Shown one piece after another: positions 1-5,480 of a stretch of 5,632 nt of DNA; positions within the stretch are counted from its first letter, which is position 1, and each line of letters opens with the position of its first letter. Under the pieces are notes generated by a model, which did not search any database, was not told the origin of the DNA, and worked only from the letters and a program-made list of their open reading frames with translations. Source of the DNA: Planctomycetaceae bacterium (GTDB lineage Bacteria > Planctomycetota > Planctomycetia > Pirellulales > Thermoguttaceae). The position numbers and the translations under genes were made by a program. The DNA is taken from positions 1 to 5,632 of the forward strand of contig JAISNF010000403.1 in assembly GCA_031276415.1 (NCBI GenBank). Reading direction: 5' to 3'.

Positions 1-80
1 CATAACTCCCGTTAGTGTCAATAGGGGGGATATTTTCTTTTTTTTCACGGATTTGTAAATATTCGGCAAAATTTTTGCAT

Positions 81-245
81 AAATAACTCATGTTACGCAC
101 TACAGGTAAAAAGTCGGCAAAACATGTATCAAAATCGGAATTTTGATATAAAAGTTATTGAAAATGTCTCAAAATGCGGAATTTGGTCAAAATAGAGAAT
201 TCTATTTGCACTAATATTTTTGCTCCTGCGTAACATGAGTAAATA
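81..245. mobile_element. MITE-like element with 14-bp terminal inverted repeats
   Basis: ACTCATGTTACGCA at 86-99 is matched exactly by its reverse complement TGCGTAACATGAGT at 227-240, bounding 155 bp. Immediately outside both ends lies the same pentamer AAATA (81-85 and 241-245), as expected for a target-site duplication. The interior has no open reading frame of note. It contains a 9-bp hairpin (127-148) and a degenerate internal repeat, so this would be a non-autonomous element moved by a transposase encoded elsewhere. The family cannot be named from the ends alone. The AAATA match alone is weak evidence in AT-rich DNA; the perfect 14-bp repeat carries the call. Confidence 0.6.
126..193. 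repeat. Hairpin and degenerate direct repeat inside the MITE-like element
   Basis: TATCAAAAT (127-135) and ATTTTGATA (140-148) form a perfect 9-bp stem with the four-base loop CGGA. About 40 bp downstream the same motif recurs in decayed form at 166-193, where TCAAAAT, GCGGAATTT and GGTCAAAAT follow in the same order. This suggests an internal duplication within the element. Confidence 0.5.
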
Positions 246-366
246 ATTAACAATTTAACCTATTTATGACCGGAAAATCGAATTAACATCAACCGGCGCA
301 ATGTTTCAGGCGAATGGTTGCCTCTTCTTTATAAAAAATAAATTTGGCGGTTACGAGTTAGTTGTA

Positions 367-401
367 TTTGAATAATTCAAAGATTATATTGATGAATTAT
401 T
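367..401. promoter_or_regulatory. AT-rich nested palindromes upstream of the orphan gene
   Basis: TTTGAAT (367-373) and ATTCAAA (375-381) form a 7-bp palindrome with a one-base centre. The overlapping AATAATTCA (371-379) also pairs with TGAATTATT (393-401) across a 13-nt loop. TATATT at 385-390 could serve as a -10 box, with a poor -35 candidate TTGTAT (362-367) 17 nt upstream. The position, about 150 nt before the 550 start, would suit an operator or promoter. Such palindromes are common by chance in AT-rich DNA, so this is tentative. Confidence 0.22.
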
Positions 402-535
402 GAATTTTGTTGTTCTGTTTTTTTTAAATTTTAACAACGGTATTTATTTGAACGGGAGATTATTATTTTGTTTTTTTTAGGGTTATTTATATTGATTGTT
501 GTTTTAACTTTTTTTATTCGGCGGTTTTTTCCGTC

Positions 536-542
536 GGGAGGA
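536..542 (+). promoter_or_regulatory. Shine-Dalgarno site of the orphan gene
   Basis: GGGAGGA ends 7 nt before the ATG at 550, which is optimal spacing. It is the only strong ribosome-binding site in the window and fixes the start of the 225-residue protein. Confidence 0.75.
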
Positions 543-549
543 ATATCTC

Positions 550-1227
550 ATGAGTGCAAATCACAGTTTGATTTTGTTTGCTGGGAATATGGTATCCCAA
601 TTGCCGTCTTTATTTGCTTGTTTCGGTTACCGGACAACCGGCACCGTAGAAATTGCCAAAGGATTGCCGCAAATCTGGGAATACACAAACTGGCCGCGAC
701 GATCACGTCCTTACAATGTTGTTCACAAAGCGGTTCTCTACAACGGAACCTGGACTGCTGTTTTGGATCGGGAAATGACAATGATCCTCGATCAGGAAAA
801 ATGCACAACATGCGCATCTCAATTTAATATCGCTATTTTCGGTTATATGATTGAAAGTGTTTCAGGAACTTGTGCTCTTTATCTGTATTCGCCGGAAAAG
901 GTTCGCGGTCTCAATATCCAAAACTTTGAAATATTGGAAGATTTCGGCGATCCGCTTCCGCAAGAAGTTGGAATTACTACCGAAGAAATGCTTGCCGATG
1001 GAACAATGCGAATTTCGCGGCGGATGGGTTTTTCCGATTCACTTTTTGCTCATCCCACTTCCAAAGTGCTGATTGTCGGAATGGAAGACCCCGCCCGAAC
1101 TCAAACACATAAACAAAGCAGCACTTCGCATAAACAAAGTAACACCTCAACCCATAAACAAAATAAACGCGCCGAAATCGCCCAACCTGTTCACCGAATC
1201 GAAAAACCATGGTGGAAATTATGGTAA
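550..1227 (+). CDS. Hypothetical protein, 225 aa, family not recognised
   Basis: I do not recognise a family, and no function is assigned. The start is supported by GGGAGGA 7 nt upstream. The protein looks soluble: residues 1-30 are mildly hydrophobic but form no clear signal peptide or membrane segment. A mixed alpha/beta-looking body spans about 30-180 and has a CTTC pair at Cys85/Cys88 that could be a metal or redox site. Residues 181-208 switch to a low-complexity tail of T, H, K, Q, S and N with three HKQ units (starting at His187, His194 and His202). The chain ends in a basic and Trp-rich tip, PWWKLW. A folded domain, a flexible linker and a short aromatic peptide would suggest a C-terminal docking motif, but that is inference. 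A second frame starting at TTG 468 overlaps the 5' part (see findings). The gene stands alone: its promoter is unclear and it is followed by a repeat-rich spacer rather than a linked gene. Confidence 0.8.
   Translation: MSANHSLILFAGNMVSQLPSLFACFGYRTTGTVEIAKGLPQIWEYTNWPRRSRPYNVVHKAVLYNGTWTAVLDREMTMILDQEKCTTCASQFNIAIFGYMIESVSGTCALYLYSPEKVRGLNIQNFEILEDFGDPLPQEVGITTEEMLADGTMRISRRMGFSDSLFAHPTSKVLIVGMEDPARTQTHKQSSTSHKQSNTSTHKQNKRAEIAQPVHRIEKPWWKLW
1108..1163 (+). repeat. In-frame CATAAACAAA repeats coding the HKQ tail
   Basis: CATAAACAAA occurs at 1108, 1129 and 1153, with intervals of 21 and 24 nt, that is 7 and 8 codons. The first two copies extend to CATAAACAAAG. The repeat keeps the reading frame and encodes HKQ each time, so the linker probably grew by in-frame duplication and may vary in length between strains. 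Confidence 0.7.
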
Positions 1228-1236
1228 TTTCTATAT

Positions 1237-1322
1237 TTAACCACAGATTATTTAACCGCAGAATTTACAGACAAAAGAAACAAGTCCACAGATTTCGCTG
1301 ATAAACGCAGATAATTTTTTTT
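1237..1322 (+). repeat. CCACAGA/CGCAGAT intergenic repeat, copy A
   Basis: The segment begins 9 nt after the stop of the orphan gene with TTAACCACAGATTA and a second unit TTAACCGCAGAA. It ends in a 39-nt block (1284-1322) of CCACAGAT/CGCAGAT units and eight T residues. That block matches 5533-5571 at 34 of 39 positions, so it is a dispersed repeat rather than unique sequence. No inverted-repeat structure or coding capacity is seen. It does not look like a terminator, because no stem precedes the T run. Confidence 0.7.
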
Positions 1323-1401
1323 AAATATAAAGTATAAAATAAAAATAAAATTAAAATTAAAAAATTTTTCGATTCCAATTAAAAATTTTCTTTCCCCCGT
1401 C

Positions 1402-1429
1402 TTGGCAAAAAAAGAAAACTCTGTACAAT
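1402..1429 (+). promoter_or_regulatory. Sigma70-type promoter of rplM-rpsI
   Basis: TTGGCA (1402-1407) is separated by 16 nt from TACAAT (1424-1429). Each hexamer matches the consensus at five of six positions. Transcription would start near 1436, leaving a leader of about 55 nt before the L13 start at 1491. The position and strength fit a highly expressed ribosomal protein operon. The housekeeping sigma consensus of this lineage is assumed, not known. Confidence 0.6.
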
Positions 1430-1490
1430 TGCGTTTTCTTTAATTTAATCGCAACCTTTAATTCATGTAAATTTTGGCAAGTTGATAATC

Positions 1491-1931
1491 ATGGATAAAA
1501 CATACATGGCAAAACCAAACGAAGTTCCTCAAAAATGGTACCTCGTTGACGGAACAAATAAAGTTGTCGGACGTTTGGCTAGCGATATCGCAATGATCCT
1601 CATGGGGAAACATCGACCAACCTACACCCCGCATGTCGATACCGGTGAATATGTGATCGTAACAAATGTCGATAAAATCGTGTTCACCGGCAAAAAACTT
1701 GATCAGAAAAAATATACTTGGTACACAAAATGGCCCGGTCTCCGAACCGAAACCGCCCAACATCGTTTGGAACATAAACCGGAACTCGTTTTAACAGAAG
1801 CAGTTCGGCGAATGTTGCCCAAAAATAAACTCGCTAAAAAAATGCTCGCTAAATTAAAGGTTTACCGAACCGGTGTCGCCCACCCACATCAGGCTCAAAA
1901 ACCCGAAATTCTCGAATTAGCAAAAAAATAA
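1491..1931 (+). CDS. rplM: 50S ribosomal protein L13
   Basis: L13 is an early-assembling protein of the large ribosomal subunit that binds 23S rRNA. The 146-residue product matches the usual bacterial length of about 142. Recognisable segments are the start MDKTYMAKPNEV (compare MKTFTAKPETV in E. coli), WYLVDGTNKVVGRLAS (16-31), GKHRPTYTPHVDTGEYV (39-55), and the signature region AVRRMLPKNKLAKKMLAKLK (104-123) followed by a short C-terminal tail. ATG 1491 was chosen because it aligns with the family N-terminus. TTG 1482 would add three residues and ATG 1506 would remove five. There is no strong Shine-Dalgarno sequence; only GGCAAG lies upstream. rpsI follows after 121 nt in the conserved L13-S9 order, and a promoter lies just upstream, so both genes are probably co-transcribed. 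Confidence 0.97.
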   Translation: MDKTYMAKPNEVPQKWYLVDGTNKVVGRLASDIAMILMGKHRPTYTPHVDTGEYVIVTNVDKIVFTGKKLDQKKYTWYTKWPGLRTETAQHRLEHKPELVLTEAVRRMLPKNKLAKKMLAKLKVYRTGVAHPHQAQKPEILELAKK

Positions 1932-1935
1932 ATAT

Positions 1936-1976
1936 TAGTACAACAACAAATAGTACAAAAAAATAGTACAAAAAAT
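1936..1976 (+). repeat. Three TAGTACAA units in the rplM-rpsI spacer
   Basis: TAGTACAA occurs at 1936, 1951 and 1964, each followed by an A-rich stretch, giving units of 15 and 13 nt. The block starts 4 nt after the L13 stop codon. The 121-nt gap is long for an L13-S9 operon, where the genes usually lie close together. No terminator stem or second promoter is evident in it. Confidence 0.55.
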
Positions 1977-2052
1977 TCCGTGTGAAACAACCTTCGATAA
2001 TGCGTAACTAACTTTCAATATTTATTCATAATTCAAAAACTTAAAAAATAAA

Positions 2053-2478
2053 ATGGTTCGTCTTGGTAATTTTATCATTGAAGGAAACGGTAAAAATGAT
2101 TTTCTCGGAACAGGACGCCGTAAATCATCGGTTGCAAGAGTTCGCGTGCGTCCGGGAACCGGTAAAATCAGCATCAATCGCCGTGAATTGGAAGATTTTT
2201 TCAAAACGGCACAACAACAGAATACTGTTCTGGCTCCGTTGGTGTTGACCGAAAAACAAAATGAGGTCGATGTCTTAATTCATGTTGAAGGCGGCGGCAC
2301 AACCGGGCAGGCAGACGCTTGCAAACTTGGAATCGCACGCGCTATCAAAAAATTCGACCCCGAAACAGAACCGAAATTGCGTGAACATAGCCTCTTAACC
2401 CGTGACGCCCGCGAAGTTGAACGTAAAAAATACGGTCTCCGAAAAGCACGGCGCGGTACCCAATTCTCAAAACGTTAA
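2053..2478 (+). CDS. rpsI: 30S ribosomal protein S9
   Basis: S9 is a small-subunit protein whose C-terminal tail reaches the P-site tRNA anticodon. The 141-residue product carries the family landmarks in order: GTGRRKSSVARVRVRPGTGK (19-38), the glycine-rich GGGTTGQADA (80-89), and the basic tail with LTRDAREVERKKYGLRKA (115-132) ending in QFSKR. The terminal SKR is the tRNA-contacting end and is intact. The protein is about ten residues longer than E. coli S9 (130), all at the N-terminus (MVRLGNFIIEGNGKNDF). ATG 2053 is the only in-frame ATG before the conserved core. No Shine-Dalgarno sequence precedes it; the upstream sequence is A-rich. It is the second gene of the rplM-rpsI operon, and an inverted repeat with a T tract follows the stop codon. 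Confidence 0.97.
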   Translation: MVRLGNFIIEGNGKNDFLGTGRRKSSVARVRVRPGTGKISINRRELEDFFKTAQQQNTVLAPLVLTEKQNEVDVLIHVEGGGTTGQADACKLGIARAIKKFDPETEPKLREHSLLTRDAREVERKKYGLRKARRGTQFSKR

Positions 2479-2490
2479 TTACACACCGGT

Positions 2491-2594
2491 CACCTCTAAA
2501 AATTCAAAATTTCGTCAACAAATCATTCATAAATCCTTATTTTTTAATGATCCAAAATCGATAAAACTGAATTTTTAGAGGTGTCTCTTTTTTT
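2491..2594 (+). terminator. Likely terminator of rplM-rpsI, long-loop stem
   Basis: CACCTCTAAAAATTCA (2491-2506) pairs perfectly with TGAATTTTTAGAGGTG (2568-2583), a 16-bp stem. It is followed by TCTC and seven T residues (2588-2594), in the orientation of the ribosomal genes. A smaller 6-bp stem (2522-2527 with 2546-2551) lies in the loop. The 61-nt loop is much longer than in typical intrinsic terminators, so the structure may have another role. Its arms contain TCTAAAAA/TTTTTAGA, also found in the arms of the next spacer. It ends only 14 nt before the GH43 start. Confidence 0.5.
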
Positions 2595-2608
2595 AGAACG
2601 TTCCGTCA

Positions 2609-3697
2609 ATGATTAGAAAACATGTAAAATTATCATTGTTTTTATGCTTGACGATTGGTGGTTTGTTTTGTTTGCCTGTGTTTTCCGCAGAGCCGCAACA
2701 AAAAAAACTTGCTGTTCTTTCCTTCGACACGCCCGATCCAACCGCAATAGAATTGCCGGATGGAAGCGGTGTTTATGTTTTTTCGACTGCGCGGGGAATT
2801 ACCATCACAAACAGCCGAAATTTGTTTGACTGGGAACGTGTCGGACGTGTTTTTGCTAAAAATGTTCCAGATTGGGCAAAAGAACAAATTCCCAACGCAA
2901 AAGGAATTTGGGCACCGGATATTGTTTTTGTAAACGGACAATATTATTTGTATTATTCGGTTTCGACATGGGGAAGTCAACGTTCTGCAATTGGACTTGC
3001 GGTTAACAAAACGCTCAATCCCAATTCACCGGATTATTTTTGGGAAGATCGCGGTATTGTTTTGGAATCTGCGCCGCAGGAAACACCGGATTACAACGCT
3101 ATTGATTCCGCAATGTTTGTCGATGATAACGGCAAATCGTATCTTTTTTGGGGATCATTTTGGGACGGTATCAAAGCAGTGGAAATTGATCCGCAAACCG
3201 GAAAACCGTTCAAATACCGCAAACATAACAATAACAATAATCTTAAAATTCCTGACGGTTATATTTCTGTTGCGCGGCGTGAATCTGCCGACGATACTTC
3301 TATTGAGGCTGCTTATGTTGTCAAACGCGGCGGATTGTATTATTTGTTCACGTCGCGCGGAGGATGTTGCGACGGTGAAAAAAGCACGTATCATATTGTT
3401 GCCGGATGTTCGAAATTACCGCTTGGTCCCTATGTTGACCGTAACGGTAAACCAATGACTCAAGGCGGCGGAACGTTGGTTTTGTCCGGTACGGAACGCT
3501 GGAAAGGAACCGGTCACAACGGTTTTTTCCAAACCACAAACAGTAAAGACAATACAAAAAACGATTGGCTTATTCTTGCCGCGTATGATGCGAATGACCC
3601 GAAAAAAGGACGTTTAACGCAAATTCGTCCTGTAACTTGGGATAATTCCGGCTGGTTCACGATTGGCGATGTGCTTGAACAACCGTTAGAAAAATAA
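2609..3697 (+). CDS. Secreted arabinan endo-1,5-alpha-L-arabinosidase (GH43)
   Basis: This is predicted to cleave alpha-1,5-linked arabinan of pectin outside the cytoplasm. The 362 residues begin with a signal peptide: basic MIRKHVK, a hydrophobic core to about residue 25, and a likely signal peptidase I site after FSA27. The rest is a single five-bladed GH43 beta-propeller. The catalytic triad expected from GH43 arabinanases is visible: Asp43 (PDPTAI, base), Asp166 (NAIDSAMF, pKa modulator) and Glu233 (IEAAYVVKRGGLYYLF, acid). Spacings are close to those of Cellvibrio Arb43A (38, 158, 221). WAPD (101-104), GSFWDGIK (182-189), GHNG with the probable metal-site His303, and the C-terminal IRPVTWDNSGW (339-349) support the arabinanase subgroup. 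Pro42 replaces the His often found before the base. Residues 207-211 are five Asn in a probable loop. There is no carbohydrate-binding module, no clear Shine-Dalgarno sequence, and no sugar transporter or regulator beside it. Another GH43 specificity such as exo-arabinanase is possible. Confidence 0.9.
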   Translation: MIRKHVKLSLFLCLTIGGLFCLPVFSAEPQQKKLAVLSFDTPDPTAIELPDGSGVYVFSTARGITITNSRNLFDWERVGRVFAKNVPDWAKEQIPNAKGIWAPDIVFVNGQYYLYYSVSTWGSQRSAIGLAVNKTLNPNSPDYFWEDRGIVLESAPQETPDYNAIDSAMFVDDNGKSYLFWGSFWDGIKAVEIDPQTGKPFKYRKHNNNNNLKIPDGYISVARRESADDTSIEAAYVVKRGGLYYLFTSRGGCCDGEKSTYHIVAGCSKLPLGPYVDRNGKPMTQGGGTLVLSGTERWKGTGHNGFFQTTNSKDNTKNDWLILAAYDANDPKKGRLTQIRPVTWDNSGWFTIGDVLEQPLEK

Positions 3698-3751
3698 TTG
3701 GAAATATCTAAATATCTAAAAACCACAAATTTATTTTTATCAGCCACATTA

Positions 3752-3774
3752 TTAACCACAGAGAACACAGAGGA
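3752..3774 (+). repeat. CCACAGAG intergenic repeat, copy B
   Basis: TTAACCACAGAGAACACAGA and the following GGA form the short version of the family seen at 1237-1322 and 5507-5571. It sits 12 nt after the left 26-bp arm, much as the copy after the glycerate kinase gene directly follows its own arm. The CGCAGAT half is absent here. Confidence 0.55.
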
Positions 3775-3860
3775 AATTTTTAATTGGAATCGAAACGTTA
3801 TTTAATAATTAACTTTTGATCTAAAATAATTAAAAATTGTAACTATTTAGTTTTAGTCTT

Positions 3861-3900
3861 TAATCTGCTATTGCTATCCTTAATCTGCTATTGCTATCCT
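3861..3900. repeat. Two perfect 20-bp tandem repeats
   Basis: TAATCTGCTATTGCTATCCT occurs twice back to back (3861-3880, 3881-3900) without a mismatch, which indicates a recent duplication. It lies about 80 nt upstream of the glycerate kinase start, inside the inverted-repeat-bracketed spacer. The 20-bp period is near two helical turns, so a duplicated protein-binding site is possible. It lacks the spacer structure of a CRISPR array. Confidence 0.85.
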
Positions 3901-3980
3901 AAGTCCCGCTAATGGGTATGATTGAGAAATAAAAATAAATTTGTGGTTTTTAGAAGTTCCCATGAAATGATTATTTTACG

Positions 3981-5468
3981 ATGGTGCGTACTCTTCAACA
4001 ACTTCGGGAGGATTTATTAGCAATCTGGAATGCCGGAGTTGAAGGGGTTCGGGTTGACCGTTTGATTCGTAACACCGTTTCGCTTCACGGTGATGTATCT
4101 CACGGTGAAGCATTCTTGCAAATCGGCAACGAAAAATATCCGCTCGACGAAATTGATCGAATTATTGTTATCGGCGGCGGTAAAGCATCTGGGGCAATGG
4201 CGGAAACGCTTGAATCTATTTTGGCTCCGTTGTTCAATCGAAAAGAAATAACGGGGTGGGTTAATGTTCCGGAAAATAACGCAAAACCGCTTCGTAAAAT
4301 TTTTCTTCATCCTGCCCGTCCAATGGGAGTGAACGAACCGACGGCAGCAGCAGTTGAAGGGACAAACAAAATTCTTGAACTGGCAAAAAATCTGAAACCT
4401 AATGATTTGTGTTTAAACTTACTTTCCGGCGGCGGTTCTGCTTTACTTCCTGCTCCGGTGCCGGAAATTTCCTTGCAGGAAAAACTGGAATTAACCCGTT
4501 TTTTGAGCGAATCCGGCGCAACAATTCAAGAACTCAATACGGTTCGAAAACAAATCAGCCTTATTAAAGGCGGCGGGCTTAAATCGCTTTGTCGTGGTAA
4601 ACGGCTTATCAGTTTGATTCTTTCGGACGTATTGGGTGACCCGTTGGATGTGATTGCTTCCGGTCCTACTGTTGACAATCGCAGTTCAGTTTCCGATGCG
4701 GTAACGGTACTTCGTCGATTTGCTCCTTCTATTGTCGAGCAAGTTTTTAATTCCGATTCAAAATCAATTACCAACAGCAATGAAAAAACATTGACTGTTC
4801 GTTCAAAAGCCTTATTTCGTATTTGCCGTTATTTTCAGCAACGGATATTATCGGTACATTCCGAACCGGAAATTAATTTACAAAACGGATTGGCACGCAA
4901 TTTAATTATTGGCAATCTTGCAACAGCGGTTGATGCGGCTGGTACGGAGGCATTTCGGCGCGGATACTCTTACACGATGCATGTTTCCCGACAAAGTGAA
5001 GGTTTTGCGGAAGATGTCGGCGTTAATTTGGCGGATTTAGCACTGATGAAACATTCTGATTGTTTGATTCACGGCGGTGAACCGGTTGTGAAACTGGTTC
5101 CGCCGGAACAACGCGGAAAAGGCGGACGCAATCAACAACTTGTTCTGGCGGCGTTGCTTTATCTTATGAATCGTTTTGAACTTGAAACCAATCCCGACAA
5201 TTTCCCGAAGATAGCGATTCTTTCCGGCGGAACTGATGGAGAAGACGGACCAACAGATGCGGCGGGAGCCTGGATTGATCCGATTTTTTGGTTGGAGTTT
5301 CAAGAAAAAATCAAAACCGATCCAACATTTCAACCCGCAACATTTCTCCGACAAAACAACGCCTACCATTTTTTTGAACCGTTTGGAACTTTGCTGAAAA
5401 CCGGCGCAACAGGAACAAATGTTTGTGATTTACGGGTTATTCTTATTGATCATGCCATCAATTTTTAA
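3981..5468 (+). CDS. Glycerate 2-kinase, class II (DUF4147/MOFRL type)
   Basis: This cytoplasmic enzyme should phosphorylate D-glycerate with ATP to 2-phosphoglycerate, linking glycerate from serine, glyoxylate or sugar-acid breakdown to glycolysis. Family members are sometimes labelled hydroxypyruvate reductase (TtuD) by mistake. The N-terminal domain shows IGGGKASGAMAE (64-75) with the conserved Lys68, LLSGGGSALL (147-156), LNTVRKQISLIKGGGL (185-200) and LILSDVLGDPLDVIASGPT (212-230). The MOFRL-type C-terminal half shows HGGEP (364-368), GGRNQQLVLAAL (381-392), ILSGGTDGEDGPTDAAGAW (413-431) and TGATGTNVCDL (474-484). All expected motifs are intact. At 495 residues it is longer than typical members (about 420-460). 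The extra length seems to lie around residues 255-300, a polar Ser/Asn/Lys-rich stretch before the second half. ATG 3981 was chosen because LREDLLAIWNAGVEGVRVDRL fits the family's start; no Shine-Dalgarno sequence is present. Neighbouring genes give no clue to the glycerate source. Confidence 0.92.
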   Translation: MVRTLQQLREDLLAIWNAGVEGVRVDRLIRNTVSLHGDVSHGEAFLQIGNEKYPLDEIDRIIVIGGGKASGAMAETLESILAPLFNRKEITGWVNVPENNAKPLRKIFLHPARPMGVNEPTAAAVEGTNKILELAKNLKPNDLCLNLLSGGGSALLPAPVPEISLQEKLELTRFLSESGATIQELNTVRKQISLIKGGGLKSLCRGKRLISLILSDVLGDPLDVIASGPTVDNRSSVSDAVTVLRRFAPSIVEQVFNSDSKSITNSNEKTLTVRSKALFRICRYFQQRILSVHSEPEINLQNGLARNLIIGNLATAVDAAGTEAFRRGYSYTMHVSRQSEGFAEDVGVNLADLALMKHSDCLIHGGEPVVKLVPPEQRGKGGRNQQLVLAALLYLMNRFELETNPDNFPKIAILSGGTDGEDGPTDAAGAWIDPIFWLEFQEKIKTDPTFQPATFLRQNNAYHFFEPFGTLLKTGATGTNVCDLRVILIDHAINF

Positions 5469-5480
5469 GCATAATTTAAT

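Larger units (their letters stand above)
1..549. other. Gene-free left region, AT-rich
   Basis: No convincing coding region is seen before the start at 550. All three forward frames close early: in the second frame a stop falls at 56-58, so at most about 18 codons of an upstream gene tail could be present. The segment holds a MITE-like inverted-repeat element (81-245). It also has a weak 6-bp hairpin with one G-T pair (308-323, loop ATGG) and an AT-rich palindromic patch (367-401). From about 400 it is very T-rich. On the minus strand, CAT at 1-3 preceded by GGGAG could mark a divergent start, but the spacing is only 2 nt and nothing beyond the edge can be read. Confidence 0.6.
3715..3954. 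repeat. Spacer bracketed by perfect 26-bp inverted repeats
   Basis: The 26 bases at 3715-3740, beginning TCTAAAAACCACAAATTT, are repeated exactly as the reverse complement at 3929-3954. The repeat stops abruptly at both ends, and no target duplication is seen outside it. The 188 nt between the arms hold a CCACAGAG repeat, an 11-bp AT-rich inverted repeat (3775-3785 with 3828-3838) and a 20-bp tandem duplication. The left arm lies 17 nt after the GH43 stop and the right arm 26 nt before the glycerate kinase start, so almost the whole spacer is enclosed. A copy of the left arm with one mismatch lies at 5481-5506. It could be a non-autonomous mobile element, a long-loop terminator, or a repeat-pair regulatory structure. 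Confidence 0.75.

Noticed and set aside
1..30. Divergent minus-strand gene start at the left edge (GGGAG then ATG at 3-1)
   Set aside because: The spacing is only 2 nt and no coding sequence is inside the window to support it.
308..323. Hairpin AGGCGA/TTGCCT as a terminator
   Set aside because: The stem is only 6 bp with one G-T pair, the T run is interrupted, and no upstream gene is visible.
1482..1490. TTG 1482 as the L13 start
   Set aside because: ATG 1491 aligns with the family N-terminus, and no better ribosome-binding site supports TTG.
1458..1775. Minus-strand open frame of 105 codons across rplM
   Set aside because: It is the antisense of a certain L13 gene, has no ribosome-binding site and no recognisable protein features.
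2001..2008. TGCGTAAC in the rplM-rpsI spacer, resembling the MITE end
   Set aside because: Only 8 of 14 bases match, with no partner repeat nearby, so it is probably chance.
2991..3458. 155-codon forward frame inside the GH43 gene
   Set aside because: The GH43 frame holds all catalytic motifs. The overlapping frame gives an atypical Arg/Ile/Leu-rich product and no start signal.
3861..3900. CRISPR-like array
   Set aside because: The two 20-bp units are directly adjacent with no spacer between them, and no cas gene is present.
5037..5369. Minus-strand 110-codon frame inside the glycerate kinase gene
   Set aside because: The plus-strand frame carries the conserved MOFRL-type motifs here, and the minus frame is a shadow.
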